Counted from the first letter of the stretch, positions 27,134 to 36,039 are shown. The stretch is DNA of 64,000 bases from Candidatus Bathycorpusculum acetigenes (GCA_009781675.1 WQVG01000001.1:62001-126000); one strand, 5' to 3'. The notes: generated by a model from the sequence alone, not told the origin. Numbers and translations are program-made.

Positions 27134-27900
27134 CTAATATAGCCTTACTCATAAAAACATGGAACGGTAGTCAGCTACGACAGATAGACGAACTCCTCCA
27201 TAACCAATTCGCAGATCTCGACGTAGATTTAAAAATTATAGGTAACCCCATTAACCGCTGGGTGCAAGCCTCTATTGAAGGTGAAGACCAAACTATCGCA
27301 ATGGCCTACATACGCAAAGAAATCGGTACCTGTCCTGTCAGTTTTGACGCAGTAGACGTCGGCATGGTACTCAAGGGATTTGTTTCTAAAATCGATGTGG
27401 AAAAGCAGAGATTGCTGGTGGATGTGGGGGTTTTTGAACCCAAACCCACCCAAGCCGCTGTATATCTGCCAAACCTACAACTCCAGCTCACTAACAACAG
27501 GGACGTTACACTCAAACAACTCACTACAGCCTATGCCATCACCGAGGGCTTACCCTTAAGCCTCAAAATCGTCTCAAAAGACCCCGACACTTTAACAGCT
27601 GAACTATCCGATGAGCAGACGCTAAAACTACAGGGTTGGCAACAATCCCTCCTTGATAGACTCATCGTGATGAGGACATCTAAGGAGCTGGTTTCTGAGG
27701 TGATTGAACGGACACGATTAGATCGTGATGTCATTGACATAGAACATTTGGGTCTGTTTGAGTTTGCTTTAGTTTGTAAGTTGGGAACAGATGCCGCGGG
27801 TTTGATTCCCCGGATGGGTAGGTACATGCGTAATGCAGTGTTTGTGGTTTTTGACGCTAAAAAGGTGCGTTTTGAACGTGAACTGGGATTAACCTTATAA
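27130..27900 (+). CDS. DUF2110-family protein
   Basis: A 256-aa archaeal protein of unknown function, recognised as DUF2110-like. The middle segment VLKGFVSKIDVEKQRLLVDVGV resembles the first strands of an S1/OB-type RNA-binding fold, but I would not assign it to S1 without a profile search. The C-terminal part contains LGLFEFALVCKLGTDAAGLIP and the basic VRFERELG ending. It overlaps the HD-domain gene by 4 nt (ATGA), which indicates translational coupling, and ends the mbf1-hflX-trm56-tfe-HD run. A role in transcription or RNA metabolism is suggested by neighbours alone. Confidence 0.7.
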   Translation: MTNIALLIKTWNGSQLRQIDELLHNQFADLDVDLKIIGNPINRWVQASIEGEDQTIAMAYIRKEIGTCPVSFDAVDVGMVLKGFVSKIDVEKQRLLVDVGVFEPKPTQAAVYLPNLQLQLTNNRDVTLKQLTTAYAITEGLPLSLKIVSKDPDTLTAELSDEQTLKLQGWQQSLLDRLIVMRTSKELVSEVIERTRLDRDVIDIEHLGLFEFALVCKLGTDAAGLIPRMGRYMRNAVFVVFDAKKVRFERELGLTL

Positions 27901-27927
27901 GTAGAACATAATTAATTATCCATTTTA

Positions 27928-27938
27928 GTATAATAAAA
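27928..27938 (+). promoter_or_regulatory. TATA-like box upstream of the small ATA-start gene
   Basis: The sequence agtataataaa lies about 26 nt before a gggagaggg element and about 36 nt before the proposed ATA start, giving a plausible short-leader transcript that covers the small gene. Confidence 0.4.
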
Positions 27939-27968
27939 AATTAAAAAACGAAAGGGAGAGGGTAAAAA

Positions 27969-28136
27969 ATAAACCAAATAGAAGAGAGAGGAGACGGTAG
28001 AAAAAAATACCGCATCGATATCGGCGCCTATGGTAGCATAGGCATAGAAGCACCAACCAAAGAAGAATGCCTTGAGCTATTCAAAGAAGTCACTAAAACC
28101 AAACGTGACCAAAGAATAGATGAAGCCATCCGATAA
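27969..28136 (+). CDS. Small protein with no standard start codon (55 aa)
   Basis: An open frame that begins after an in-frame TAA at 27963 and ends at TAA 28136. It contains no ATG, GTG or TTG codon at all. The second codon of the open frame is ATA 27969, six bases after the purine-rich gggagaggg (27954-27962). The translation looks like a genuine small soluble protein: KKYRIDIGAYGSIGIEAP, then TKEECLELFKEVTK and a charged C-terminus, suggesting a small strand-then-helix fold. Codon choice resembles neighbouring genes. I do not recognise the family. It may be a functional gene using AUA initiation, or a fragment that has lost its start. Confidence 0.5.
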   Translation: MNQIEERGDGRKKYRIDIGAYGSIGIEAPTKEECLELFKEVTKTKRDQRIDEAIR

Positions 28137-28720
28137 ACTATTAACAATCCAACCAAACCGTTCAAGCATAAACAAGTCGTTTTTGTAGCTTGCAGATTCT
28201 ACAACAAACAGGGTTATCTCAATATGTATATCGCAATTTCCTCTATTTAGCAGTCCCAACAGCCGCCTAAAAAGAACTGTCTATGGAGGCCTACTTTTAG
28301 ACCTTGGACAAAAATGTTGCCGTTTGCAAAGTCAGACTGCGCAACAACGAACACTTCACACAACCCTGCCATATCTCTTCATCAATAGTGATTGTATTGG
28401 TGCGAAAATTGTGAAAAATTGAAATGAATATTTTGAAATTAGCGATAAAGTGAATGGTGGCTTTTGAAGGCGCGTGTTTTTGCGCGGTCTGAGTTCACTT
28501 TTGTTAAAGCTAATGAAGCAGTGAAGGCAGAGAAACATAAAGATGCAGGGAGACGTAAAGGTGGTAAAGTAAAAGCTGGTTTACTCGAATCTTCGGGTAA
28601 AGCAGTTATAGAGTAGAATCAAGTGATATAGTAGCTGACTTAGTGCACTGTAACAGAACAGAAGAAACAATGGATAAACGCAGTGCATTACTCAAAGAGA
28701 TAGGTGAGGGGTATACTCGG
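28137..28720. other. Gene-poor stretch holding an inverted-repeat element
   Basis: About 580 bp between the small gene and the stop of a minus-strand surface-protein gene. It contains the 161-bp inverted-repeat element described separately. A TTG-initiated frame at 28464-28616, which partly lies in the element's right end, encodes a basic 50-residue peptide (AGRRKGGKVKAGLLESSG); I do not accept it as a gene, but it might be a remnant. Nothing else is recognisable. Confidence 0.4.
28332..28492. mobile_element. MITE-like element, copy A (161 bp)
   Basis: The left end reads TCAGACTGCGCAACAACG, and the complement of the right end reads TCAGACCGCGCAAAAACA, giving inverted ends matching at 15 of 18 positions. 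A second element with the same ends and almost the same length lies 1.2 kb away. The interior is A/T-rich with no coding frame. No clear target duplication is visible. This fits a small non-autonomous transposable element; the transposase family is unknown. Confidence 0.6.
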
Positions 28721-29515
28721 TTATGTTTGTGAATCCTGTTTATATCTTGCAGTTTTCCTTTTCTCATACATATACAAAAGCACAATAATCAGCACCGCTA
28801 TTACCGGACATAGAAGGAACACAAAGAGTAACTCAGTCAAGGGAATCTGTGTTATTGTCAGGTCAGTTTGAATCTCGTTTTGGTCTGTGGCAGAGGTGGA
28901 GTTGGGTGTTGCCTCGGTTAGATTGGGCACTTCATTGCTATCTCGAGTGATAGTCACAGTTTTACTGTTGCTCCAGCCGCTTAGTTCACCTGTAAACTCG
29001 TACCGATATAGATTGTTCATAAAAAAATGTCCATACTTTACTTGGACTTGTACATCAACTTTGCCGCCAGTGGGATACGTCCCTGCAGGAAGGAGTATTT
29101 GGGTATACGAACCATCCGACTGAGGCATACTTCCGTACTTATAAAGCGGATTCAATAGACTAGGGTCACCTTGTCCATACCAGACGTCTTCATCTTGGTC
29201 ATAATAACCTTTAGTGCGAACATCATAATACAATTCATTATCCACCGACTTGTCGGGACGGTTTTGGTTTTTAATCTCTACTTTTATTACTTCAACCTTT
29301 TCACTGAAGCCGGGTGTATTCACAGTTTCTCCAGTGTAGGGGTCTACATATTGCAGGGGAGGAGCCGTCACTCTATCGATAACACCCAAGGTTGCTGTAA
29401 ATTCTGGAACAGACAGCTTAGACACAGCCTGAACCTCACCCATACAGAGTACCCCTGTGAAAAGTAATGTGCAGACTAATAGGGCCCATATGAAAGCGGT
29501 AAAGATCTTTTTCAT
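28721..29515 (-). CDS. Secreted, C-terminally anchored surface protein
   Basis: A 264-aa protein of unknown function. The N-terminus has a Lys-rich start and hydrophobic core (IWALLVCTLLFTGVLCMG), a signal peptide probably cleaved near VQA. Residues 35-215 are a beta-rich, Tyr- and Asp-rich extracellular region (YYDQDEDVWYGQGD). A Thr/Ser/Asn-rich stalk follows (about 190-220), then a transmembrane helix (about 228-250, LFVFLLCPVIAVLIIVLLYM) with a Lys/Arg-rich cytoplasmic tail. This layout is typical of archaeal cell-surface proteins. It sits between the two inverted-repeat elements. No family is recognised. Confidence 0.75.
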   Translation of the reverse strand: MKKIFTAFIWALLVCTLLFTGVLCMGEVQAVSKLSVPEFTATLGVIDRVTAPPLQYVDPYTGETVNTPGFSEKVEVIKVEIKNQNRPDKSVDNELYYDVRTKGYYDQDEDVWYGQGDPSLLNPLYKYGSMPQSDGSYTQILLPAGTYPTGGKVDVQVQVKYGHFFMNNLYRYEFTGELSGWSNSKTVTITRDSNEVPNLTEATPNSTSATDQNEIQTDLTITQIPLTELLFVFLLCPVIAVLIIVLLYMYEKRKTARYKQDSQT

Positions 29516-29568
29516 ACCCAGCCACCGTACAGATATGATTCTGGTTGGATATGTAGTTTATTCCAAAA

Positions 29569-29726
29569 TCAGACCGCGCAACAACGTTTAGTTTTGAGAG
29601 ATAGCACAAATTTTCTTGTATTTTAGATGTACTGTGGAATTATTTTGTAATTTTTCCATCCACATTAGAAATGCATATAAAATTCACAGACGCGTTGTGC
29701 AGAAAGTTTGTTTTTGCGCAGTCTGA
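29569..29726. mobile_element. MITE-like element, copy B (158 bp)
   Basis: The left end reads TCAGACCGCGCAACAACG, and the complement of the right end reads TCAGACTGCGCAAAAACA. These ends match copy A; both copies share CAACAACG on the left and CAAAAACA on the right, so they lie in the same orientation. Interiors differ more than the ends. The pair brackets the surface-protein gene, so together they could act as a compound unit. Confidence 0.6.
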
Positions 29727-29757
29727 AGTTAAAAAAGAAAAAAGATGGTGTTGGTAT

Positions 29758-30129
29758 TTAGATGCCTAGTGCGCCTATGCCTATGCCTATGCCTATGCCT
29801 ATGAGCGCCAGCAGTGCTACTATGACGACAAAGACAATTACCGTGATGACAGCGATGGCGAATGCTTTAATCCAGCCGCAGTCAAAGAAGTGCTTAATGA
29901 GTCCCAGCCATACAAAAAGCATGATGACCGCTGAGAGAAAACCGCCAACTAAACCGCCAATTAAGGCTCCCACGATTGTGCCGATGACTGTGCCAAGTAC
30001 GACTATCCATATGGCATCGGTGAATTTGGCGTTATGTTTTCCTGCTAATGCTCTGCCAACAAGCCATAGTATGGGTGAAATGACAATTACGGAAATGACT
30101 ATCTGTATCAAAAGTTGTATGATGTCCAT
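29758..30129 (-). CDS. Small polytopic membrane protein with Gly-Ile repeat tail
   Basis: A 123-aa protein made almost entirely of hydrophobic helices: about residues 5-26, 43-60, 62-80 and 88-120. Gly-rich helices such as GTVIGTIVGALIGGLVGGF favour tight packing. The C-terminus alternates Gly and Ile because the gene's 3' end is a tandem hexamer repeat. I do not recognise a family or a transport motif; the presence of conserved charges is limited to the loops (GRALAGKHNAKFTDA). It starts at ATG and stands alone between the MITE-like copy B and the GltD-like gene. Confidence 0.65.
   Translation of the reverse strand: MDIIQLLIQIVISVIVISPILWLVGRALAGKHNAKFTDAIWIVVLGTVIGTIVGALIGGLVGGFLSAVIMLFVWLGLIKHFFDCGWIKAFAIAVITVIVFVVIVALLALIGIGIGIGIGALGI
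29774..29803. repeat. Five tandem copies of cctatg
   Basis: A perfect 6-bp repeat, five copies, inside the 3' end of the small membrane protein gene. It encodes alternating Ile and Gly. Copy number changes would keep the frame, so slippage would only lengthen or shorten the last helix. Confidence 0.9.
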
Positions 30130-30351
30130 AGTGTTTCTCCAATAGTATATTTGACACTGGGTTTTTAAACAATCGCTTAAGTTAAGAGTGCATATTTGAT
30201 TAAGTGGATCTGCTTGGAAGTTAGGCAGGCTTGTTTTAGGTTGATTTGTGTGTGTTAGAAAGGCTAGGTGAGATAATTATAGAAACAAAAACGGAAGACT
30301 TAACTCTATAACTGGATTTAAAGTTTTGAGAACAGAGGCGCTGAAGTATAT

Positions 30352-31644
30352 ATGAGAAAATACATAATTGAAGATGCAAATAGATGTTTACAATGCAAAA
30401 ACCCTCTGTGTAGCAAGGGGTGTCCGATCAACACACCCATCAAAGAAGCAATTGCATTGCTTCTTGAAAGCAGATTGTTGGAAGCGGGTAAATTACTTTT
30501 TGAGAACAATCCCCTCTCTTTGGTATGTAGCTATGTGTGTCCTCAGGAGAACCAATGCGAGGGACACTGCGTAATGGGCAAAAGGGGTGCTCCTGTTTTT
30601 ATAAGCGCAATTGAGCAATACATATCGGACTATTATCTTTACAATTACAAACCCAAGCGTTCCCTTCGAAACCGTGGGAAAGTAGCAATCCTTGGGTCGG
30701 GCCCAGCTGGGATGACCATCGCATTTTTGCTTGCAAAAAAGAATTATGATGTAACGATTTTTGAAAGGCATGACCAAGTTGGCGGAATTTTGCGTTACGG
30801 TATACCAGAATTCCGTCTGCCAAAAAGAATCGTAGACCAATTGATGGAAACTTTGATCGACAGCGGCATAAAAATCCGACCCAACACTACTATCGGATCA
30901 AACCTAACAGTAGATGATCTATTTCGTGATGGCTTTCTCGCCATCTTTATGGGCACAGGGGTATGGCAGCCACGCAAGCTAAATATTAAGGGTGAAAGTT
31001 TGGGGCATGTCCATTTCGCTATTGAGTACCTAAAAAACCCCTCTGTTTATCGTTTGGGAAAATCACTTATCATCGTTGGCGCGGGTAACGTAGCAATGGA
31101 CGTTGCACGCACCGCATTTAGGCGTGGCTGCGAAGAAGTACTGATCGCTTATCATAAGGATGAATCTGGCTTAACAGCATGTGCGCATGAGCTTCAGTAT
31201 GCTAAAATTGATGGTGCACGGCTTGAATTAAAAAAGTTACCCGTAGAGATTGTGGATGAAGGTGTGATATTTGCCGATTCTGAGGTATATACCGATGAAA
31301 ATGGGCACACGCAGGCGAGGGCAATCCCTGGCACACAAAAGCTCTACCCAGCCGATTCGGTTATTGTTGCGGTAAGCCAGGGCCCCCGTACGGTTGTTGT
31401 TTCATCTACCACAGGAATTAACCTAGGCGAGAACGGGTTGGTAGTAGTTGACACCTTAGGTCATACGAGTCGCGAGGGCGTTTTCGCCGGCGGGGATGTT
31501 GTGACAGGGGCAAGGACGGTGGTTGAAGCGGTTGTTGCTTCTCGTAAAATTGCCGAAACCATCGATGAATATATTATCAAAAAATCCGTCTCTAATGATG
31601 GAATGTTAAAAATTGTTGATCAAACTTATCAAAATTCCATTTAA
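30352..31644 (+). CDS. GltD-like NAD(P)H-dependent flavoprotein
   Basis: A 430-aa oxidoreductase related to the glutamate synthase small subunit and to NfnB/sulfide dehydrogenase alpha. The N-terminal domain binds Fe-S clusters through CLQCKNPLCSKGCP and CSYVCPQENQCEGHC. The FAD-binding Rossmann motif is ILGSGPAGMTIA, the second (NADPH) motif is IIVGAGNVAMDVART, and the C-terminal FAD motif is EGVFAGGDVVTGA. There is no adjacent glutamate synthase large subunit or NfnA, so its electron partner is encoded elsewhere. It is a single gene starting at ATG. Transhydrogenase, ferredoxin:NADP oxidoreductase and glutamate synthase roles are all possible. Confidence 0.87.
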   Translation: MRKYIIEDANRCLQCKNPLCSKGCPINTPIKEAIALLLESRLLEAGKLLFENNPLSLVCSYVCPQENQCEGHCVMGKRGAPVFISAIEQYISDYYLYNYKPKRSLRNRGKVAILGSGPAGMTIAFLLAKKNYDVTIFERHDQVGGILRYGIPEFRLPKRIVDQLMETLIDSGIKIRPNTTIGSNLTVDDLFRDGFLAIFMGTGVWQPRKLNIKGESLGHVHFAIEYLKNPSVYRLGKSLIIVGAGNVAMDVARTAFRRGCEEVLIAYHKDESGLTACAHELQYAKIDGARLELKKLPVEIVDEGVIFADSEVYTDENGHTQARAIPGTQKLYPADSVIVAVSQGPRTVVVSSTTGINLGENGLVVVDTLGHTSREGVFAGGDVVTGARTVVEAVVASRKIAETIDEYIIKKSVSNDGMLKIVDQTYQNSI

Positions 31645-32008
31645 CGGCCATTTTTAGGCTATTTTTAGGTTGATGACTGCATTTTATAACAGGAGCTCTA
31701 CAAAATTACCCATAGCTCGACTGTTTGCCGCTTGATTTATGCGATTTTTAGAATTTAACCACAAAAATACGCGTTCTCAGATATTATTTGTGTTTTGAAG
31801 TCTAATTCTACGCACTTGTTGTTTGAGAAATTTGTGCAGATTAACTGCACCTTGGGGGGGGGTTATGATCAGTGATTATGCTGTTCGCACTGCCAGCGTG
31901 TGACTAGTGTAAAAATCGAAGGCTACATAAATCGAATCTAAACTAGGGCGTTTATCTTGGAAAGGACGAGAGGTTCACTTGTGCGCACTATTTTCCTGGA
32001 CTTGGCAA
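31645..32008. other. Intergenic region with a hairpin and a nine-G run
   Basis: About 360 bp before the promoter of the large surface-protein gene. It includes a 6-bp-arm hairpin gtgcag/ctgcac (31834-31850) followed directly by a run of nine G (31854-31862). No coding frame is convincing. The hairpin may end the GltD-like transcript; the homopolymer is prone to length error. Confidence 0.45.
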
Positions 32009-32018
32009 ATATATAAAA
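32009..32018 (+). promoter_or_regulatory. TATA box for the large surface protein
   Basis: The sequence atatataaaa is an excellent archaeal TATA box. Transcription would start near 32040, followed by the aggaga site at 32051 and the TTG at 32069. This makes the earlier in-frame GTG at 31979 untenable as the translation start. Confidence 0.65.
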
Positions 32019-32068
32019 GCACTTTCCTTTCGTATTTTCCCTTTAAAAACAGGAGAGTAAACTTTGAA

Positions 32069-34804
32069 TTGGAGCTATTAAAAATTAAATTAAAAAAATC
32101 CGCATCTGCAATGCTTTTGATGTTAACTATCTTTATTTCGTTATTCAGTGTTATGTGCGTTGCCAATGCACATACGCCGCCATACCTTGATGTTCCCACC
32201 CACTGCTATGCCGCAGTTTCATCCGAAACTATAGGCATAAGCCAAGAAGTGCTTTTTGTTTTCTGGCTCGACTGGGTTCCTCCCACCTCTACAGGCGCTA
32301 TGGGTGACCGCTGGAACTTCTATCTTGATCTCACAACCCCCAATGGCAAAAACGAAACCTTAGGACCATACAAATCTGACTCCGTAGGCGGAAGCTACAT
32401 TGCCTACACGCCAGACCAACTTGGTACCTATTCATTCGTGGCTAGATTTCCCGGTCAAAAACTCACAGGCATTCCAGGTGCAGAAAATAACATCAACGTC
32501 AATGACACTTATGCACCCAGCACAAGCGCGCCTGTCTACCTCTATGTACAGGAAGAACCAATCTATAGGTATAAGGAATCACCCCTTCCAGACAGTTACT
32601 GGACCCGCCCAATCTATGATACCAACCGCAACTGGGGCGCCTATGCAATGGGCCAATGGCTAGGCGGAGCATATTATGAAAGCCTCAGAGAAAAGGGGAT
32701 CAAAAACCAAGCTGGCCCTGAGAGTAGTCACATACTTTGGACACGATCATACACTACCGGTGGAGTCATGGGTGGTCCAACTGAAGATCAAGGGTACTAC
32801 ACAGGTATCGCATACGAAGGCTTCAGCAGTCCAATGTTGGTCTTAGACGGCAAAGCATACTACAGCATACGTTACCCTCCATGGTATGGTTGGTATTGTA
32901 TTGACCTCTACACAGGCGAGACCATCTACTACGAAAACAACACCATAGGTAACACAGGTATGCCCGCTTTTGGTGAAGTGCTAAACTATAATTCACCCAA
33001 CCAACATGGCGGCTTCTCCTACCTCTGGCGAACCAGCGGCGTAACCCTGCCTACAGGCACAACAACAAATACAGGTACCCAAGTCTGGGAAATGCTCAAC
33101 AGCTTCACAGGTGATTCCATATGCAAAATAGCCAACGTATCCACATCTGGCACGCAATTCATCGATAGTATGGGCGGCATATGCTACCTTAACTTTGCCA
33201 ACCTAGGGACAGCTTCGTCACCAAACTACTACATGCAAATCTGGAACTCAACCGAAGCTGTCTGGTGGAGGCCCTCCTATGGTGTTGTGCCACCTAAGAC
33301 TCTGCTCAACGGTACAACTAATCTGCCTGTAACCACAACAAGCAACGACTACTGGATGTGGAGACCCGGCGCAACAGCAGTTAGTATGTCCACAACTCAA
33401 GCTGGTGCAATCTATGATGGTCAAAACGGCTACTCTATGAACGTCTCTGTTACAAGCATCCTTGGTCCATCTAACTCTGTTCTTAACCAAACAGGTACCA
33501 TCCAAGAACTTATTCCCGATCAACATGTAATCGTTGGGGCAGGCGGAAGAAACGACGAACGCGGCGTAGTCCCGGGTTTTCTGAGAGCCTACAGCCTAAA
33601 ACAAGGTGAGTGGGGCAAAATTTTGTGGGACCTTTCCTTTACACCGCCCAAAGCAACGGATGCATACCTCAACAGCACTTACAGCGGCGACAGCGGTGGG
33701 CCTGTTCTATCTAGGGTTTCATCTGAAGACGGCATCTTTACCTATCGCGAGAAAGTGAGTGGGGCCATCTTTGCCTACAGCCTAACAACTGCAAAGCAAA
33801 TTTGGGCTATCACTGAGGATATACAATGGTACTACTATGGTCTGAGTGCCTCAATTCACAACGGCCGTGTCTACACCTACGGTCCAGGTACAGCGCTAAC
33901 AGCATACAACGCCACAACCGGTGCTTTTCTCTGGAACTGGTCTGCCCCATCCATGGGTTACCTTGAATCCGCAACCACTTATCCACCCCTCACCTTAGCT
34001 TTCTTTGTTGACGAGACAGGACGTGAAAAAGTATACTTCTACTCAACCGAAGGCACAGGACTAGTCTCACCCGTTAGACGTGACGGCTCAATTTTTTGCC
34101 TCGATACAAACAGCGGCGACCTACTCTGGCGACTAACTTGCTGGCCAGCATATGGCAACCAGCGCCTAGGCTTGCCTGTTATTTCTGACAGTCGCATCTT
34201 AGTTCTAGATGTGCACGACAACCAAATTTATTGCATAGGCAAAGGCCTAAGCGCAACCACTGTCTCTGCACCCCAAACAGTCCCTGCCCTTGGTAACAGC
34301 ATCACTATCACCGGAACAGTCACAGACCAATCACCCTCCGGCAGGCATGACATCAACGGCAACCTAGATCTCGCTCTCAAAGGTACCCCCGCGATATCTG
34401 ATCAAGACATGGATGCATGGATGGAATACATGTTCCACCAAAGGCCCAAACCAACAAACGCCAAAGGTGTCGAAGTATTCTTAAACGCAATCGACCCCAA
34501 TGGTAACTACATCACCATCGGTAACACAACAAGTGACTCATATGGCAACTACGGTCTCGCATTCACACCAGACATTCCAGGTACCTACCAGATAATCGCA
34601 ATGTTCAAAGGTTCAGCTGCATATGGGCCCTCAGATGCAACCGCTTATCTCACAATAGGTGATGAAGCGCCCACTCAACCACCCACACAAATCCAGCAGA
34701 CATCAATAGCTGATACATACTTTATCCCTGGGATCATTGCTGTAATCTTAACCGTCATTATAGTCGGCATAGCACTCGCATTGATGCTCAAAAAGCGGCC
34801 CTAA
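32069..34804 (+). CDS. Large secreted beta-propeller-like surface protein
   Basis: A 911-aa protein predicted to be exported and anchored at the C-terminus. The signal peptide core is MLLMLTIFISLFSVMCV, with cleavage near ANAHT. Residues about 230-760 contain repeated Trp/Tyr/Gly-rich units such as LYTGETIYY, ALTAYNATTGAFLWNW and FCLDTNSGDLLWRL, the pattern of PQQ-like/WD-type beta-propeller blades. A Pro/Thr segment and an Ig-like region (GNYITIGNTTSDSYGNY) follow, then a transmembrane helix and KKRP tail. I set the start at TTG 32069, after aggaga and downstream of a strong TATA box. Ligand or enzyme activity is unknown; cell-surface binding or a structural envelope role is likely. Confidence 0.8.
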   Translation: MELLKIKLKKSASAMLLMLTIFISLFSVMCVANAHTPPYLDVPTHCYAAVSSETIGISQEVLFVFWLDWVPPTSTGAMGDRWNFYLDLTTPNGKNETLGPYKSDSVGGSYIAYTPDQLGTYSFVARFPGQKLTGIPGAENNINVNDTYAPSTSAPVYLYVQEEPIYRYKESPLPDSYWTRPIYDTNRNWGAYAMGQWLGGAYYESLREKGIKNQAGPESSHILWTRSYTTGGVMGGPTEDQGYYTGIAYEGFSSPMLVLDGKAYYSIRYPPWYGWYCIDLYTGETIYYENNTIGNTGMPAFGEVLNYNSPNQHGGFSYLWRTSGVTLPTGTTTNTGTQVWEMLNSFTGDSICKIANVSTSGTQFIDSMGGICYLNFANLGTASSPNYYMQIWNSTEAVWWRPSYGVVPPKTLLNGTTNLPVTTTSNDYWMWRPGATAVSMSTTQAGAIYDGQNGYSMNVSVTSILGPSNSVLNQTGTIQELIPDQHVIVGAGGRNDERGVVPGFLRAYSLKQGEWGKILWDLSFTPPKATDAYLNSTYSGDSGGPVLSRVSSEDGIFTYREKVSGAIFAYSLTTAKQIWAITEDIQWYYYGLSASIHNGRVYTYGPGTALTAYNATTGAFLWNWSAPSMGYLESATTYPPLTLAFFVDETGREKVYFYSTEGTGLVSPVRRDGSIFCLDTNSGDLLWRLTCWPAYGNQRLGLPVISDSRILVLDVHDNQIYCIGKGLSATTVSAPQTVPALGNSITITGTVTDQSPSGRHDINGNLDLALKGTPAISDQDMDAWMEYMFHQRPKPTNAKGVEVFLNAIDPNGNYITIGNTTSDSYGNYGLAFTPDIPGTYQIIAMFKGSAAYGPSDATAYLTIGDEAPTQPPTQIQQTSIADTYFIPGIIAVILTVIIVGIALALMLKKRP

Positions 34805-34889
34805 AAAACTAACAAACATTCCCCTTCTTTTTTATACATATTAATAATTCCAGCCTTAGGCGGGAAAAGGTTAGAAACATCCTTCGGAG

Positions 34890-35717
34890 TTACTTTTTGC
34901 AATACTGCGCTATGCACTGTTTAACATAATACCTTTGTACCACTCGTTTTATGTAGTACTGGGTTCTAAAGTTCACTGAAGCCCACGCGCATTTTCTGCA
35001 CAGAACGTCGCCGTCTATTTTGAGCCGGTTTGCACATACTTTTTGGTACTCAGGTGATCTGATAATTTCAAGCCATGATTGAGACGCTAAATTGCCAATT
35101 ATGTGTTTTAATCCAAAATCCATACAGCACAAGGTCACATCGCAGTTGGGAAGCATTACAAACTGAGGCGCCGAGAGCTTCTCACAAAAAAACCAGCCGC
35201 GCAAGTGTCTTCCTTTGGTGTCCGTACAGGAACCTGCTCGCTCGTTTGAAATAAAGTGCTCATTCATCACATAAAAGGTAGTGATGCGGAGCCGTCTCAT
35301 AACGGCTGTTAGGGTGTCTTTGTATGTTTGTGTGAGTGGAATTTTTGCGTTTCCCAAATTATCGGGCAGATGCAGAGTCACCTCAGGGTCACAGCGCTTG
35401 AGTCGTTCTACATCTGTGTTTCTGAGTCCGACAAGTGTTGAAAATAAACTAATCCTATGGCCTTTTGAATGGGCATACTCCATCATGTCTATGCATTGGG
35501 GGTTCAAGAAGGGTTCGGCAAAACCCGAAAAATGGATGCCTACATACCTTGGCACACTGACCAGTGCTGACTTAAAGTCACTGAGGGTTAACATTTTGCA
35601 ACCGTGATAATGTTTTTGAAAAATACGTTGTGGACAATAGCTACAGTCAATGGTGCAATTGCTCACAGTCGTTACTTCTAGCCAAGGCTGAAACAGAGAT
35701 ATCATCTCATCTGACAA
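34890..35717 (-). CDS. Radical SAM protein with C-terminal Cys-rich domain
   Basis: A 275-aa radical SAM enzyme. The [4Fe-4S]/SAM motif is CTIDCSYC (CX3CX2C) near residue 22. FSGFAEPFLNP matches the region after the second strand that contacts SAM. The C-terminal part contains CDVTLCCMDF and DVLCRKCAW, consistent with a SPASM or twitch-type auxiliary cluster. It begins at TTG (or ATG four codons later). There is no obvious peptide substrate gene next to it, so the reaction cannot be named; peptide modification and small-molecule chemistry are both possible. It is a monocistronic unit between the large surface protein and tRNA-Ala. Confidence 0.85.
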   Translation of the reverse strand: MSDEMISLFQPWLEVTTVSNCTIDCSYCPQRIFQKHYHGCKMLTLSDFKSALVSVPRYVGIHFSGFAEPFLNPQCIDMMEYAHSKGHRISLFSTLVGLRNTDVERLKRCDPEVTLHLPDNLGNAKIPLTQTYKDTLTAVMRRLRITTFYVMNEHFISNERAGSCTDTKGRHLRGWFFCEKLSAPQFVMLPNCDVTLCCMDFGLKHIIGNLASQSWLEIIRSPEYQKVCANRLKIDGDVLCRKCAWASVNFRTQYYIKRVVQRYYVKQCIAQYCKK

Positions 35718-36039
35718 TGCTAATCCAAGTTTTTAGTTATTTGTCTTTCTTTACCTCTGTTGTAGAACAATAATTTAACCACTGTGAACCATCAAAAAAT
35801 ATATGCTAAACAATATCAAAAACATCTTTCCAACTACAGGTCATATGCTGGCGCTGACTTATGTCCTATGGGCAGTGGTGGGATGTGTTTTGGTTATCGC
35901 TTCAAAAAATCTATTGGCTCAAATTATATGATGAACGCGTACTCGCTTGATTTGTTTCTTTTTATTCGTGTTTTTTGTCACTCTTTAGGGAGAGTTGGCA
36001 AAACCTAAATATCAAAGAACCGTATATTTTGGCAGACAC
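35718..36039. other. Intergenic stretch without a recognised gene
   Basis: About 320 bp between the radical SAM gene and tRNA-Ala. A 74-codon frame on the plus strand (35784-36008) has no ribosome-binding site and no plausible protein character. I see nothing else. Confidence 0.4.

Noticed and set aside
28464-28616. TTG-initiated 50-codon frame encoding a Lys/Gly/Arg-rich peptide
   Set aside because: It begins within the MITE-like element and has no ribosome-binding site. The composition is simple. It may be a gene fragment but cannot be supported.
31979-32068. N-terminal extension of the large surface protein from GTG 31979
   Set aside because: A strong TATA box lies inside this stretch, so it would be upstream of the transcription start. 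The signal peptide and ribosome-binding site fit TTG 32069.
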